A DNA stretch of 56,563 nt, taken from contig JAQWYJ010000044.1 in the NCBI GenBank assembly GCA_029254005.1, forward strand, positions 1 to 56,563, written 5' to 3'. Position numbers and translations under genes: made by a program. The DNA comes from Porticoccaceae bacterium. GTDB taxonomy: Bacteria > Pseudomonadota > Gammaproteobacteria > Pseudomonadales > Porticoccaceae. Below the pieces are notes generated by a model. It was not told the origin of the DNA, did no database searches, and saw only the letters and a list, made by a program, of their open reading frames with translations. Below, piece after piece: positions 8,787 through 17,309 of this stretch; position 1 is the stretch's first letter; each line of letters begins with the position of its first letter.

Positions 8787-9613
8787 AATTTAATGTGTCC
8801 ATGAAAGCTAGTTGTGGCAGGGCCTTCCATAATAAGCGGATGTCCTTCTCCCGGCCAATGTATAATTAAGCTGCCTCCAGTTAGTTTCACCTGAACTGGA
8901 GATTCTGCGAGGCCTCGGTCAATTGCTGCAACAACCGCGGCACAGGCACCAGATCCACAGGCTCTTGTCTCGCCAGCGCCGCGTTCATGTACGCGCACCA
9001 CTAGGCTATGCCGGTTCAGTATCTCAGCAAACCCTACATTAACCTTGTTTGGAAATAGAGAATGGTTCTCTAGCTGAGGTCCAAGAGTATTTACCGGTGC
9101 ACTTTGTACTTCATTGACAAATAAAATCACGTGAGGATTACCCATGGAAACAGCTGAAAACGAGACAGACTCACCATCTAACTCGACTGTGTAGCTGCGA
9201 TCTCGATGTGTTGTTTCAAAAGGGAGATCTGAAGGCTCTAAACTTGGTATACCCATGTCAACAGTAACGTTTGATCTGTCGATAATGTTTAGTATGAGTA
9301 TACGATTTTGAGTTTTAACGCGAAGTGAGGATTTTCCTGACAGCTGGCGATCACGAATAAACCGCGCCAAACAGCGAGCACCGTTGCCGCACTGCTCCAC
9401 TTCGCTCCCATCACTGTTGAATATTCGATACTCAAAATCGATGTTGCTCTGTTTCGGGGGCTCAACCAATAACACCTGGTCACAACCAATACCTAAATGG
9501 CGATCAGAAAGTCTTTTTATTATTGCCGTCGACAGCGTAACGTTCTTGGTTACTCCATCAATAACAACAAAGTCATTGCCTAGGCCATGCATTTTAGTAA
9601 AGTGTAATACCAT
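8783..9613 (-). CDS. dapF: Diaminopimelate epimerase
   Basis: Converts LL- to meso-diaminopimelate without a cofactor, feeding lysine and peptidoglycan synthesis. The 276-residue protein starts MVLHFTKMHGLGNDFVVID. It has the two catalytic Cys: C75 in EQCGNGARC and C219 in GETRACGSGACA. A TTG-initiated extension to 9628 is possible, but ATG at 9613 matches the family start. It lies 23 bases after the lysA stop and overlaps the DUF484 gene by 4 bases, in the conserved lptM-lysA-dapF order. Confidence 0.97.
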   Translation of the reverse strand: MVLHFTKMHGLGNDFVVIDGVTKNVTLSTAIIKRLSDRHLGIGCDQVLLVEPPKQSNIDFEYRIFNSDGSEVEQCGNGARCLARFIRDRQLSGKSSLRVKTQNRILILNIIDRSNVTVDMGIPSLEPSDLPFETTHRDRSYTVELDGESVSFSAVSMGNPHVILFVNEVQSAPVNTLGPQLENHSLFPNKVNVGFAEILNRHSLVVRVHERGAGETRACGSGACAAVVAAIDRGLAESPVQVKLTGGSLIIHWPGEGHPLIMEGPATTSFHGHIKL

Positions 9614-9636
9614 GCGATTATTCAACAATTTGACGG

Positions 9637-10893
9637 CTATTGCTCCGGCAAAAGGTGCTCTCCTTTAATTAGCTCTTCAAGGGTTTCCCGTTGTCGGATA
9701 ACAAAGGCACTATCTTCGTTTACCATTATCTCTGCCACTCGAGGTCGACTGTTATAATTTGAGCTCATAACGAAGCCATAAGCGCCCGCTGAAAAAAGGC
9801 ATAAACAATCACCCTCTTTTACGGTAAGTTGTCGGGACTTTGCTAAAAAGTCTCCGCTTTCGCAGACTGGACCCACCACATCATAGGTTTTCTCCTGTTG
9901 ATTGACATTGGTCTCTACGTTTTGAACATCCATCCATGCCTGATAAAGGGAAGGTCTGAGCATGTCATTCATTGCAGCATCGACTACTGCAAAATTTTTG
10001 TGTTCGGTCACTTTTACATAGAGCACTTCAGTCAATAAAACACCGGCATTTGCTGTCATAGAGCGCCCAGGCTCCACTATTAGTGTCTCGCTACGACCTT
10101 CAAGAAGAGGAAGTATGGCCCGCATATATTGGTCTACTGATTGGATTGATTCATTTTGATAGCGCACGCCAAGACCGCCGCCAATATCTACGTGGTTAAG
10201 TGTAATGCCTTGCTCATTTAGAGTGTCTGCAAGTTCCAAAAGTCGTTTCATGGTATCTACAAAGGGACTTTTTTCGACGATTTGTGATCCTATGTGGCAG
10301 TCTAAACCGACGATATTAATATTCGACATGCTCGCTGCGTCTTGATAGACGTCAAGAGCTTGATTAATATCAATGCCAAATTTATCTTCTTTTAAGCCTG
10401 TGGATATGTACGGATGCGTTTTTGCATTAACATCTGGATTTACTCGAATTGAGATTGGCGCTTTGAGGCCTTTTTCCTCTGCGGTTTTATTCAGTAAACG
10501 TAGCTCTGATTCTGATTCTACATTGAAGCAATGAATACCCACATCTAAGGCACGAGACATTTCATCAGCTGTTTTTCCTAGGCCAGAAAAAACAATTTTG
10601 GAGGGATTACCTCCAGCTATCAGAACTCTCTCTAATTCGCCAATTGATACGATGTCAAATCCACAGCCAAGCTTAGCCAATGATTGTAATACGGCAATAT
10701 TAGAGTTCGACTTGACTGCATAACAGACCAGATGTGGATGGCTTTTTAGCGCGTTAACATAGGCGTGGTAGTTAAGTTCAAGTGCAGTCTTGCTGTAGAC
10801 ATAGCAGGGTGTACCAAACTTGTCAGCTATAGATTGAAGGCTAACTTTTTCCATTAAAAGCTGACCATTATCTCGATAAATTGTACTGTGCAT
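9637..10893 (-). CDS. lysA: Diaminopimelate decarboxylase
   Basis: PLP enzyme catalysing the last step of lysine synthesis (meso-DAP to lysine and CO2). The 418-residue product is a fold-type III alanine-racemase-like barrel with PLP lysine K61 in YAVKSNSN. It also has the HIGSQI motif, the phosphate-binding GGGLGV loop, EPGRSM, and the C-terminal GPVCESGDFL carrying the active-site Cys donated to the partner subunit. It lies 6 bases after lptM and upstream of dapF, so precursor synthesis and use sit in one operon. Confidence 0.97.
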   Translation of the reverse strand: MHSTIYRDNGQLLMEKVSLQSIADKFGTPCYVYSKTALELNYHAYVNALKSHPHLVCYAVKSNSNIAVLQSLAKLGCGFDIVSIGELERVLIAGGNPSKIVFSGLGKTADEMSRALDVGIHCFNVESESELRLLNKTAEEKGLKAPISIRVNPDVNAKTHPYISTGLKEDKFGIDINQALDVYQDAASMSNINIVGLDCHIGSQIVEKSPFVDTMKRLLELADTLNEQGITLNHVDIGGGLGVRYQNESIQSVDQYMRAILPLLEGRSETLIVEPGRSMTANAGVLLTEVLYVKVTEHKNFAVVDAAMNDMLRPSLYQAWMDVQNVETNVNQQEKTYDVVGPVCESGDFLAKSRQLTVKEGDCLCLFSAGAYGFVMSSNYNSRPRVAEIMVNEDSAFVIRQRETLEELIKGEHLLPEQ

Positions 10894-10899
10894 AAGTGT

Positions 10900-11037
10900 T
10901 TATTTTTCGTTTATTTGCGAGGAAACTACATAGGTTTCAGAAGCATCTTTTGGCAGATACAAGTCACCGCTATTTCCACATCCAGCCAGCGAACCGAGGC
11001 ACAGAATTATTACTATTCCTATTAATCGTGCTTTCAT
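10900..11037 (-). CDS. lptM: LptM (YifL-type) small lipoprotein
   Basis: A 45-residue lipoprotein: MKARLIGIVIILCLGSLAGCGNSGDLYLP is a short signal peptide with lipobox LAGC followed by the conserved GxLYLP segment of LptM/YifL. In Escherichia coli LptM helps the LPS translocon LptDE mature at the outer membrane. The ATG at 11037 has GGAG 7 bases upstream; the longer open frame to 11094 lacks support. Position before lysA-dapF is conserved. The residues after GDLYLP look disordered. Confidence 0.9.
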   Translation of the reverse strand: MKARLIGIVIILCLGSLAGCGNSGDLYLPKDASETYVVSSQINEK

Positions 11038-11064
11038 AATGACACTCCACTTTTCTAATGGTTT

Positions 11065-11094
11065 AGTATAACGGTAGTGGCAGATTACCCCCAA
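11065..11094 (-). promoter_or_regulatory. Possible promoter of lptM-lysA-dapF-DUF484
   Basis: On the minus strand TATACT (11070-11065) is preceded by an 18-base spacer and TTGGGG (11094-11089). The predicted transcript start is about 20 bases upstream of the lptM ATG. The -35 match is weak. It is back to back with the cyaY candidate promoter. Confidence 0.35.
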
Positions 11095-11105
11095 ACAATT
11101 ATACT
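11077..11105 (+). promoter_or_regulatory. Possible promoter of cyaY
   Basis: GTGGCA (11077-11082), a 17-base spacer and TATACT (11100-11105) match sigma-70 elements at 4/6 and 5/6. The predicted start of transcription is about 35 bases before cyaY. It overlaps the divergent lptM candidate. Confidence 0.42.
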
Positions 11106-11146
11106 GCTGGTCTGTAACTTAATTTACGATATTTAGGGCCTGTGAT

Positions 11147-11476
11147 ATGAATGAAGCAGAATTTAGCCAGCTTGTTGATGATGTAATGTTTTCGATTGAA
11201 GAAAGTATTGATGACAGTGGTGCAAACATTGACTATGAAAATACCGGTGGCCTGCTTACCTTAACCTGTGACATAAATGGCTCTCAAATTATCTTGTCAC
11301 GTCAACCAGCATTAAAAGAAATATGGTTGGCGGCAGTATCTGGTGGGTTTCACTTCACATTGCAAGGTGATGAGTCTAAACGTTGGTGTAATACCGTTAA
11401 TGGCCGATTACTAGCCACCATGTTAACAGACGCCTGTATGGCTCAGGCCAATGAGAAGGTCGATTTTGCATTTTAA
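11147..11476 (+). CDS. cyaY: Iron-sulfur cluster assembly regulator CyaY (bacterial frataxin)
   Basis: The 109-residue frataxin homologue binds iron through an acidic first helix and modulates IscS. It begins MNEAEFSQLVDDVMFSIEESIDD, then has the beta-sheet core with LTLTCDINGSQIILSRQP, IWLAAVSGGFHF and the closing helix. Length is typical. It is transcribed away from lptM-lysA, a conserved arrangement. Its stop codon directly abuts the convergent argH stop. Confidence 0.95.
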   Translation: MNEAEFSQLVDDVMFSIEESIDDSGANIDYENTGGLLTLTCDINGSQIILSRQPALKEIWLAAVSGGFHFTLQGDESKRWCNTVNGRLLATMLTDACMAQANEKVDFAF

Positions 11477-12898
11477 CTAGCGTAAATTTATTTTTTTTAA
11501 GGCTCTTGCTCCAGCGGCTTGCACCTGGATCGGGGCTGTCCCTCCAATATGGTTTCGCGCAGAAACGGACCCTTCTAAGGTGAGTATTAAAAAGACATCC
11601 TCAGTAATATGATTTGAGAATGACCTTAGCTCATCAATGGACATTTCTGATAAATCTTTGTCTACCTTGATTCCATAGGCTACTGAGTTGCCAACGATTT
11701 CATGAGCATCACGAAAAGCCACGCCTTTGCCAACTAGATAATCGGCTAAATCTGTTGCTGTGGAGAATCCACGCTTAGCGGCATCATACATTGCTGGTTT
11801 GTTGGCTTTAATAGCCGGGATCATGTCCACAAAGGCGCGCAGACAATCAGATACAGTATCCACCGTATCAAAAAGCGGCTCTTTGTCTTCTTGGTTATCT
11901 TTGTTATAAGCTAAAGGTTGCGATTTCATTAGCGTAAGTAGCGAGAAAAGATTTCCGTTTACTCTACCAGTTTTACCGCGTACTAGTTCGGGCACATCTG
12001 GATTTTTCTTTTGGGGCATAATGGAGGACCCAGTACAAAAACGATCAGGTAACTCAACGAACTGGAACTGAGCAGATGTCCAGAGAATTAACTCTTCTGA
12101 CATTCTGGACATATGGGTTAGCAATAGGCTTGCAAAAGCACAAAATTCAATAGCAAAGTCTCTGTCGCTAACAGAATCCAAAGAGTTTTCTGTTGGTTTG
12201 TCAAATCCTAGAGCAGTTGCGGTGAACACTCTGTCAATGGGATAGCTGGTGCCTGCTAGGGCCGCAGCACCGAGGGGACTTTGATTCATTCGGGCTCTGC
12301 AATCAATGAGACGTCCATAGTCACGTTCTAGCATTTCATTCCACGCCAGTAGATGATGTCCAAAAGTTACCGGTTGAGCAGTTTGAAGGTGGGTAAAGCC
12401 CGGCATAATCGTATCGCTTTGAGAAATTGCCAATTTGATCATAACCGTTTGGAGCGTTGTTATCCGCTCGGCAATTACGTCAATTTGATCGCGTAACCAA
12501 AGACGAATATCTGTGGCTACCTGATCATTTCGAGATCTGCCGGTATGCAATTTTTTACCAACAATGCCTATATCTTTGGTAAGTGCTGATTCAATATTCA
12601 TATGCACATCTTCAAGTGCTTCTGACCAGTCAAATTGATTGTTTGCAATGTCCGTCTTAATGGACTCTAGTCCAGTAATAATACGCAATGAATCATCTTC
12701 AGAGATTACACCAACACGAGCTAGCATGGCAGCGTGAGCCACTGAACCCTGTATGTCTTGGATATAAAGGCGCTGATCGAAAGACACAGACGCAGTGAAA
12801 CGTGCAACAAAGTCATCGACTGGCTCGTTAAATCTGCCTCCCCATGATTGATTAGGGTTACTGGATTGGTCTGGAGAGCTTGGTTTGGATGTACTCAT
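11477..12898 (-). CDS. argH: Argininosuccinate lyase
   Basis: Cleaves argininosuccinate to arginine and fumarate, the last step of arginine synthesis. The 473-residue product belongs to the fumarase/aspartase superfamily. It has [53 protein letters not shown] with the catalytic His, and the signature [12 protein letters not shown] whose Ser is the catalytic base. It is monocistronic and divergent from the heme operon, as in pseudomonads. It meets cyaY stop to stop with no spacer. Confidence 0.98.
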   Translation of the reverse strand: MSTSKPSSPDQSSNPNQSWGGRFNEPVDDFVARFTASVSFDQRLYIQDIQGSVAHAAMLARVGVISEDDSLRIITGLESIKTDIANNQFDWSEALEDVHMNIESALTKDIGIVGKKLHTGRSRNDQVATDIRLWLRDQIDVIAERITTLQTVMIKLAISQSDTIMPGFTHLQTAQPVTFGHHLLAWNEMLERDYGRLIDCRARMNQSPLGAAALAGTSYPIDRVFTATALGFDKPTENSLDSVSDRDFAIEFCAFASLLLTHMSRMSEELILWTSAQFQFVELPDRFCTGSSIMPQKKNPDVPELVRGKTGRVNGNLFSLLTLMKSQPLAYNKDNQEDKEPLFDTVDTVSDCLRAFVDMIPAIKANKPAMYDAAKRGFSTATDLADYLVGKGVAFRDAHEIVGNSVAYGIKVDKDLSEMSIDELRSFSNHITEDVFLILTLEGSVSARNHIGGTAPIQVQAAGARALKKINLR

Positions 12899-12934
12899 AG
12901 CTTGCTTTGCCTAATTAGACGCTTAAAAACACTA

Positions 12935-12940
12935 ATTATA
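12935..12940 (-). promoter_or_regulatory. Possible -10 element of argH
   Basis: A perfect TATAAT on the minus strand lies 37 bases before the argH ATG and is preceded by TTTGGC. The -35 region is poor (TTTACC lies 20 bases upstream), so the call rests mainly on the -10 hexamer and its position. Confidence 0.4.
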
Positions 12941-13043
12941 GCCAAACATTAGTCCAATAAGGTAAATCTTCAGCATAACTGGTTTTAAAAATAGCGTTTA
13001 CTGGCTTTATTTAACCATGCAGCTGGTAAATTTGTGCTGTTGT

Positions 13044-13072
13044 CTGACAAAAGCCAACAAATCGTCGATAAT
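13044..13072 (+). promoter_or_regulatory. Promoter of hemCDXY
   Basis: CTGACA (13044-13049), a 17-base spacer and GATAAT (13067-13072) each match the sigma-70 consensus at 5 of 6 positions. Transcription would begin near 13079, about 24 bases before the GTG at 13103. This supports that start over the upstream GTG at 13034, which would lie before the promoter. Confidence 0.6.
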
Positions 13073-13102
13073 ATAATTCACTTTTTAATATGGAAATCTT
13101 AC

Positions 13103-14029
13103 GTGATAGATATACTTCGGATAGCGACGCGAAAAAGTCCCTTAGCCCTATGGCAGGCTGAATTTGTTAGGCAACAAATAGTGCGACATCATCCTGAACT
13201 GAGAGTAGAGCTAGTTGCTATGACAACCAAAGGTGACAAATTGTTGGATACGCCCCTGGCTAAGGTGGGTGGTAAAGGTTTGTTTGTTAAGGAACTTGAG
13301 ACTGCCATGCTGGAAAATACGGCAGATATAGCAGTTCACTCGATGAAGGATGTTCCAATGGAGTTTCCCTCAGGCCTATGCCTTTCAGTTATTTGTGAGC
13401 GTGAGGATCCTTCAGATGCTTTTGTGTCTAACCATTTTAGTCGTTTAGAAGATCTGCCTGATAACGCTATTATTGGAAGTTCTAGCTTGCGCCGTCAGTG
13501 CCTGCTGCGTGCTGCATTTCCGACACTGGAAATAAAGGAACTTCGCGGTAACGTGAACACTCGTTTGTCAAAACTTGATGCGGGCAACTATGATGCGATT
13601 ATATTGGCCTCCGCTGGACTAATGCGATTAGGTATGGGCGATCGCATCGCGCAAAGACTCGATGTTAATCTCTCTCTACCTGCGGGTGGTCAGGGTGCCG
13701 TTGGGATTGAATGCCGCAGCGATGATAAGGCGATTCAAGATCTTATTTCACCCTTGCATCATATGCCATCTGCGATTTGTGTTCGCGCTGAGCGCGCTGC
13801 TAATCGACATCTTCAAGGAGGTTGTCAAGTGCCTATTGCCTGTTATGCAACACTTAAGGGGAGAACTGTTCACTTAAATGCATTGGTAGGAAGTATTGAT
13901 GGTCGACAGATATTACAAGCCTATGGCCATGGCATTGAGGACAATCCAGAGGATCTAGGGATTAGTGTTGCAGAAGATCTTTTGGCTCAAGGTGCAGGTG
14001 CACTCTTAGCTGAGATTTATAATGGATAA
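13103..14029 (+). CDS. hemC: Hydroxymethylbilane synthase (porphobilinogen deaminase)
   Basis: Polymerises four porphobilinogens into hydroxymethylbilane for heme and siroheme. The 308-residue product starts at GTG, followed by [17 protein letters not shown], the family N-terminus, with GGAA 7 bases before. It has [24 protein letters not shown] and [11 protein letters not shown]. Dipyrromethane cofactor Cys C241 is in [11 protein letters not shown]. The frame is open to 13034, but length (family about 310), homology and the promoter position favour 13103. hemD overlaps its end by 8 bases. Confidence 0.96.
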   Translation: MIDILRIATRKSPLALWQAEFVRQQIVRHHPELRVELVAMTTKGDKLLDTPLAKVGGKGLFVKELETAMLENTADIAVHSMKDVPMEFPSGLCLSVICEREDPSDAFVSNHFSRLEDLPDNAIIGSSSLRRQCLLRAAFPTLEIKELRGNVNTRLSKLDAGNYDAIILASAGLMRLGMGDRIAQRLDVNLSLPAGGQGAVGIECRSDDKAIQDLISPLHHMPSAICVRAERAANRHLQGGCQVPIACYATLKGRTVHLNALVGSIDGRQILQAYGHGIEDNPEDLGISVAEDLLAQGAGALLAEIYNG

Positions 14030-14780
14030 GCGTCTTTTGGGTAAAAATGTATTAGTAATTCGTTCGCACCGTGACAATGACGATTTAATGGCTTTGATAG
14101 ATCAGTCCCAGGCAACACTGACTTACACGCCTGTGATTGATATTCAAAAGGTTGCTGATACCCATAAGCTAAGGGATCAAATTCTTGCTTTTGACCAGTT
14201 CAATATTGCTATTTTCGTGAGCGTACATGCAGCAACTATAGGCTTGGACTGGTTAGATAGTTATTGGCCTATGTTACCTCAAGGCTTAACCTATTTCTCT
14301 ATTGGTAGGCAAACGTCTATGACCTTAAAAGACCACGTCTCTAGCATTGTTTATCCCAATACTAATGCAACCTCTGAGGGGCTCCTAGCGTTACCGCAGT
14401 TACAGAAAATTAATGGTCAAAATGTAGTTATTTTTCGAGGATCCGCTGGGCGTGAAACGATAAAAGATGCACTTACTGCTCGCGGCGCAACGGTGGAGTA
14501 TTGTGATGTGTATCATCGAGTGGTTAATCCTCAGCAGGTTCTTTTAGCGCAACAGCAGATGCACAAAACTGATGTTCTTGTTGCACATAGTGGCGAGTTG
14601 TTGCAAGCCATCGGACCTTTAAAAATGCTGCGACCTTCTTTGTATGAAAATTCTTTTACAGTGATAGTACCAAGTCAGAGAATTGCGGAAATTGCCTATG
14701 ATTTGGGGTATGGTTTAGTGAAGGTAGCGGATAATGCATTACCTGAATCCATGTTTGCTGCTTTGGTTGACTGTATTTAG
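14022..14780 (+). CDS. hemD: Uroporphyrinogen-III synthase
   Basis: Cyclises hydroxymethylbilane with inversion of ring D to uroporphyrinogen III. The 252-residue product has the poorly conserved two-domain HemD fold. Recognisable segments are [14 protein letters not shown], the Ser/Thr-rich FSIGRQTS and [17 protein letters not shown], the last corresponding to the conserved RG-xxGR motif. Position, length and the 8-base overlap with hemC secure the call. Confidence 0.92.
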   Translation: MDKRLLGKNVLVIRSHRDNDDLMALIDQSQATLTYTPVIDIQKVADTHKLRDQILAFDQFNIAIFVSVHAATIGLDWLDSYWPMLPQGLTYFSIGRQTSMTLKDHVSSIVYPNTNATSEGLLALPQLQKINGQNVVIFRGSAGRETIKDALTARGATVEYCDVYHRVVNPQQVLLAQQQMHKTDVLVAHSGELLQAIGPLKMLRPSLYENSFTVIVPSQRIAEIAYDLGYGLVKVADNALPESMFAALVDCI

Positions 14781-14844
14781 AGTATTCGTGAGTATTACAA
14801 AGAACATTAAGAATTTTTGATATGTGTAACAAGGGAAGATTAAA

Positions 14845-16038
14845 ATGTCTGAAATAGGTGGAGAAGAGGCAGCACTTTCAAGCTTGGAATTAGAGGCAAC
14901 AACGAAAGATAATTCGTCATCCAAGGCGAATTCAATCTCATCGTCAGGTGATTTGTCCGAACGCAGACAATACCCTGTTACTCCAATGTTGCGCGTATTC
15001 GTCGGTGTAACCTTGGTGACTGTTCTGATTTGGTTGGGCTGGCAGCTTTGGCAAGATAGGCAACAACAGCTTTTACAACTTACTTCATTGAGCACCATTG
15101 TGGATAAACAGCTTCAGCGAGCCAACAAGACTACTTTGCTAGTTACCAAAAATAAACGAGAGTTAGCTCGGCAGTCTGAATTACTAAGTCAGCGAATCAA
15201 TGACGTACAGTTACAGTTGAACACTCAAGGCGCTAGACTTAGCGAACTATCGTCAACCACGCGCAGTGAATGGTATCTTTCTGAGGCGATTTATTTGGCA
15301 CGATTAGCTCGGCAGCGATTGCAGACTGAGCGCAGTACCAAAAGCCCCTTGGCACTTTTAGAGGAAGTTGATGCCATCCTCCGCGACCTAAGTAATATGG
15401 ATGTATTAGCCGTTCGAGCGGCGGTGGCATCTGATATTACAGCTCTGAGATTATCTGGTGAAATTGATGTAGAGGGTTTGATTTTAGAAATTAATGCGTT
15501 AATGGAAAATATTGATCAATTAACGCTGATCGATTATTCACAGACTACTGTATTGGAAAATATTGTCTCTAATACTCAATCCATACAGACAAATGTGGCA
15601 CCGCAGGGACGCACAGAGCGTTGGTCAGATCTTATGGAACAGTTTTTGGCTACCCTCAGTCAATTTGTCAGAGTTAAACAACGTGTTGTACCTATTGAGC
15701 CTGTATTGACGGTAAAAGAAGAGATTTTAGTAAGGAACAATCTAAGACTGTTGTTACAACAAGCGTCTAATGCCGCACTTAGAGAGCAACAGGGGATTTT
15801 TGATATAAGTCTTGAAAATGCCCAGCAATGGTTGGGTCAATATTTTCAAATGAACAGCGCCACCATCTCTATTCAAGAGCGATTAGCTAGTTTACGAAAA
15901 ATAGATGTAATTCAACAGTTACCGGCTATTGATGCCTCTGTCACAGCCTTAGAGACATTTATGGTGGTTCGGCAGAGTCGCCTACTACAGGAAGTGGTGG
16001 AGGATAAGCCTACCGGTGACGCGGTGATTTTGCCATGA
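14845..16038 (+). CDS. hemX: HemX, uroporphyrinogen-III C-methyltransferase-like membrane protein
   Basis: A 397-residue HemX-family (DUF513) protein. It has a low-complexity Ser/acidic cytoplasmic N-tail (1-45), one transmembrane helix (about 50-68), then a long Gln/Leu-rich, largely helical periplasmic region with coiled coil (about 75-140). The family name comes from an old methyltransferase annotation, but no SAM motif is visible and catalytic activity is doubtful. AAGGGAAG lies just before the ATG. Its stop overlaps the hemY start by 4 bases, as in other gammaproteobacteria. Confidence 0.88.
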   Translation: MSEIGGEEAALSSLELEATTKDNSSSKANSISSSGDLSERRQYPVTPMLRVFVGVTLVTVLIWLGWQLWQDRQQQLLQLTSLSTIVDKQLQRANKTTLLVTKNKRELARQSELLSQRINDVQLQLNTQGARLSELSSTTRSEWYLSEAIYLARLARQRLQTERSTKSPLALLEEVDAILRDLSNMDVLAVRAAVASDITALRLSGEIDVEGLILEINALMENIDQLTLIDYSQTTVLENIVSNTQSIQTNVAPQGRTERWSDLMEQFLATLSQFVRVKQRVVPIEPVLTVKEEILVRNNLRLLLQQASNAALREQQGIFDISLENAQQWLGQYFQMNSATISIQERLASLRKIDVIQQLPAIDASVTALETFMVVRQSRLLQEVVEDKPTGDAVILP

Positions 16039-17240
16039 GACGATTTCTTGTTCTGGTGGTGGGGTCCTTGCTTTTGGGTGCATCAAGTCTTTGGTTTTTA
16101 CAGCAAGAGAGTGGCTATATTTTATTTAGCTTTAATCAAACCACGGTAGAAATGACAATCTGGGTGGGTTTGTCATTATATCTTATATCAACTTCTGTGA
16201 TTATTTGGCTATTTTTAACAGGTAAATGGCTACTGGCTGCAGGTGGATTCAAACAGTGGTGGATGAGGCGTAATAGTCAAAGATATGTTAACCAAACGAT
16301 GCACGGACTTGTCTTATTTGCTGATGAGGACTGGCAAAAAGCTACTGATATTCTTGCTGATTCGGCGCTAAAATCTAATATGCCAGACGTAAATTTGTTG
16401 TTTGCCGCCAAAGCGGCTGCTGAAAGTCATCAATTACAGAAAGCGGAAGAATTATTGGTACGCTTAAAAACGGACTATCCCAACGCTAATTTACTCGTTG
16501 ATAAAACCTTCGCTCAAATGTTAGTGCGTGAGGGAAAATACGACCAGGCTTTAGATATTTTGCAGCCTTTGAGTATTGAGAGACCAAGTGATAGTGGAGT
16601 TCTAAGGTTATTAGTTGAAATCTATCATTTGACTGAAAATTGGTCAAAATTACAAAATTTACTCTCTGATGTGCGTCGGTTTCAGGCCATTAATAAGATA
16701 GACCTTGATACTCTTGAGCTCGAAGTTTATGTAAAATTGTTCCAGAAATTTCAATTAACAGCTGGGTTTACGGATCAAGAGAAGCGTGATCAGGTTGGAG
16801 ACTTATGGGAATTAATACCTCGAAAATTACGCCAAAATACTGATCTTTTATGTGCATATTTTGACGCATTACAGCAGGTCAACCAACAAGATAAACTTGC
16901 TGACTTGCTTTGTAAAAGTATTGCTAGTCAATGGAACATCGAGCTAGTTAGACGTCTAGGAGAAACTACCACTAAGATCCCAGAGAAGTACTTGATGACA
17001 GTTGAAAAGTGGATTCCACATCATCCACACGATACTATTTTATTAACAACAGCAGGTAATATTTGTTGCCAACTACAATTTTGGGGCAAGGCGCATAGCT
17101 ACTTTTCTAGTGCCATGGCACTGCAAGCTACTCCTGATTTGTATTTAAAATTAGCAGATGTTTTGACTCAAATGGGAGACTTCATGGGTAGCCAGGCTAT
17201 GTGCAGAGAAGGGTTGTTACTGGCTAATCGTAAACGCTAG
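16035..17240 (+). CDS. hemY: HemY, heme-biosynthesis-associated TPR membrane protein
   Basis: A 401-residue HemY_N family protein. Two transmembrane helices (about 3-20 and 42-63) are followed by a cytoplasmic domain with tetratricopeptide-type repeats. These are visible as VNLLFAAKAAAESHQLQKAEE, KYDQALDILQPL, and a C-terminal AHSYFSSAMALQ/YLKLADVLTQMGD pair. Function is not defined biochemically; it is linked to protoporphyrin metabolism through the hemCDXY operon. This is not the Bacillus HemY (protoporphyrinogen oxidase). Confidence 0.88.
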   Translation: MRRFLVLVVGSLLLGASSLWFLQQESGYILFSFNQTTVEMTIWVGLSLYLISTSVIIWLFLTGKWLLAAGGFKQWWMRRNSQRYVNQTMHGLVLFADEDWQKATDILADSALKSNMPDVNLLFAAKAAAESHQLQKAEELLVRLKTDYPNANLLVDKTFAQMLVREGKYDQALDILQPLSIERPSDSGVLRLLVEIYHLTENWSKLQNLLSDVRRFQAINKIDLDTLELEVYVKLFQKFQLTAGFTDQEKRDQVGDLWELIPRKLRQNTDLLCAYFDALQQVNQQDKLADLLCKSIASQWNIELVRRLGETTTKIPEKYLMTVEKWIPHHPHDTILLTTAGNICCQLQFWGKAHSYFSSAMALQATPDLYLKLADVLTQMGDFMGSQAMCREGLLLANRKR

Positions 17241-17270
17241 CCCTTCACTTTTAGCCACCAGTTAGCTATC

Positions 17271-17299
17271 AGAGCTGTGTCTATTGTAAACACAGCCCT
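17271..17299. terminator. Possible hairpin terminator between hemY and the M3 peptidase gene
   Basis: A 10-base arm AGAGCTGTGT (17271-17280) pairs with ACACAGCCCT (17290-17299) at 9 of 10 positions around a 9-base loop. On the plus strand a short T-run follows only after eight bases, so it is a weak rho-independent candidate. It is the only structure in this convergent gap. Confidence 0.35.
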
Positions 17300-17309
17300 G
17301 ACGTAATTT

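Noticed and set aside
14739-15098. Cys-rich 119-residue minus-strand frame across hemD/hemX
   Set aside because: Mirror of the Ser/acidic N-tail of HemX; composition is explained by the plus-strand codons.
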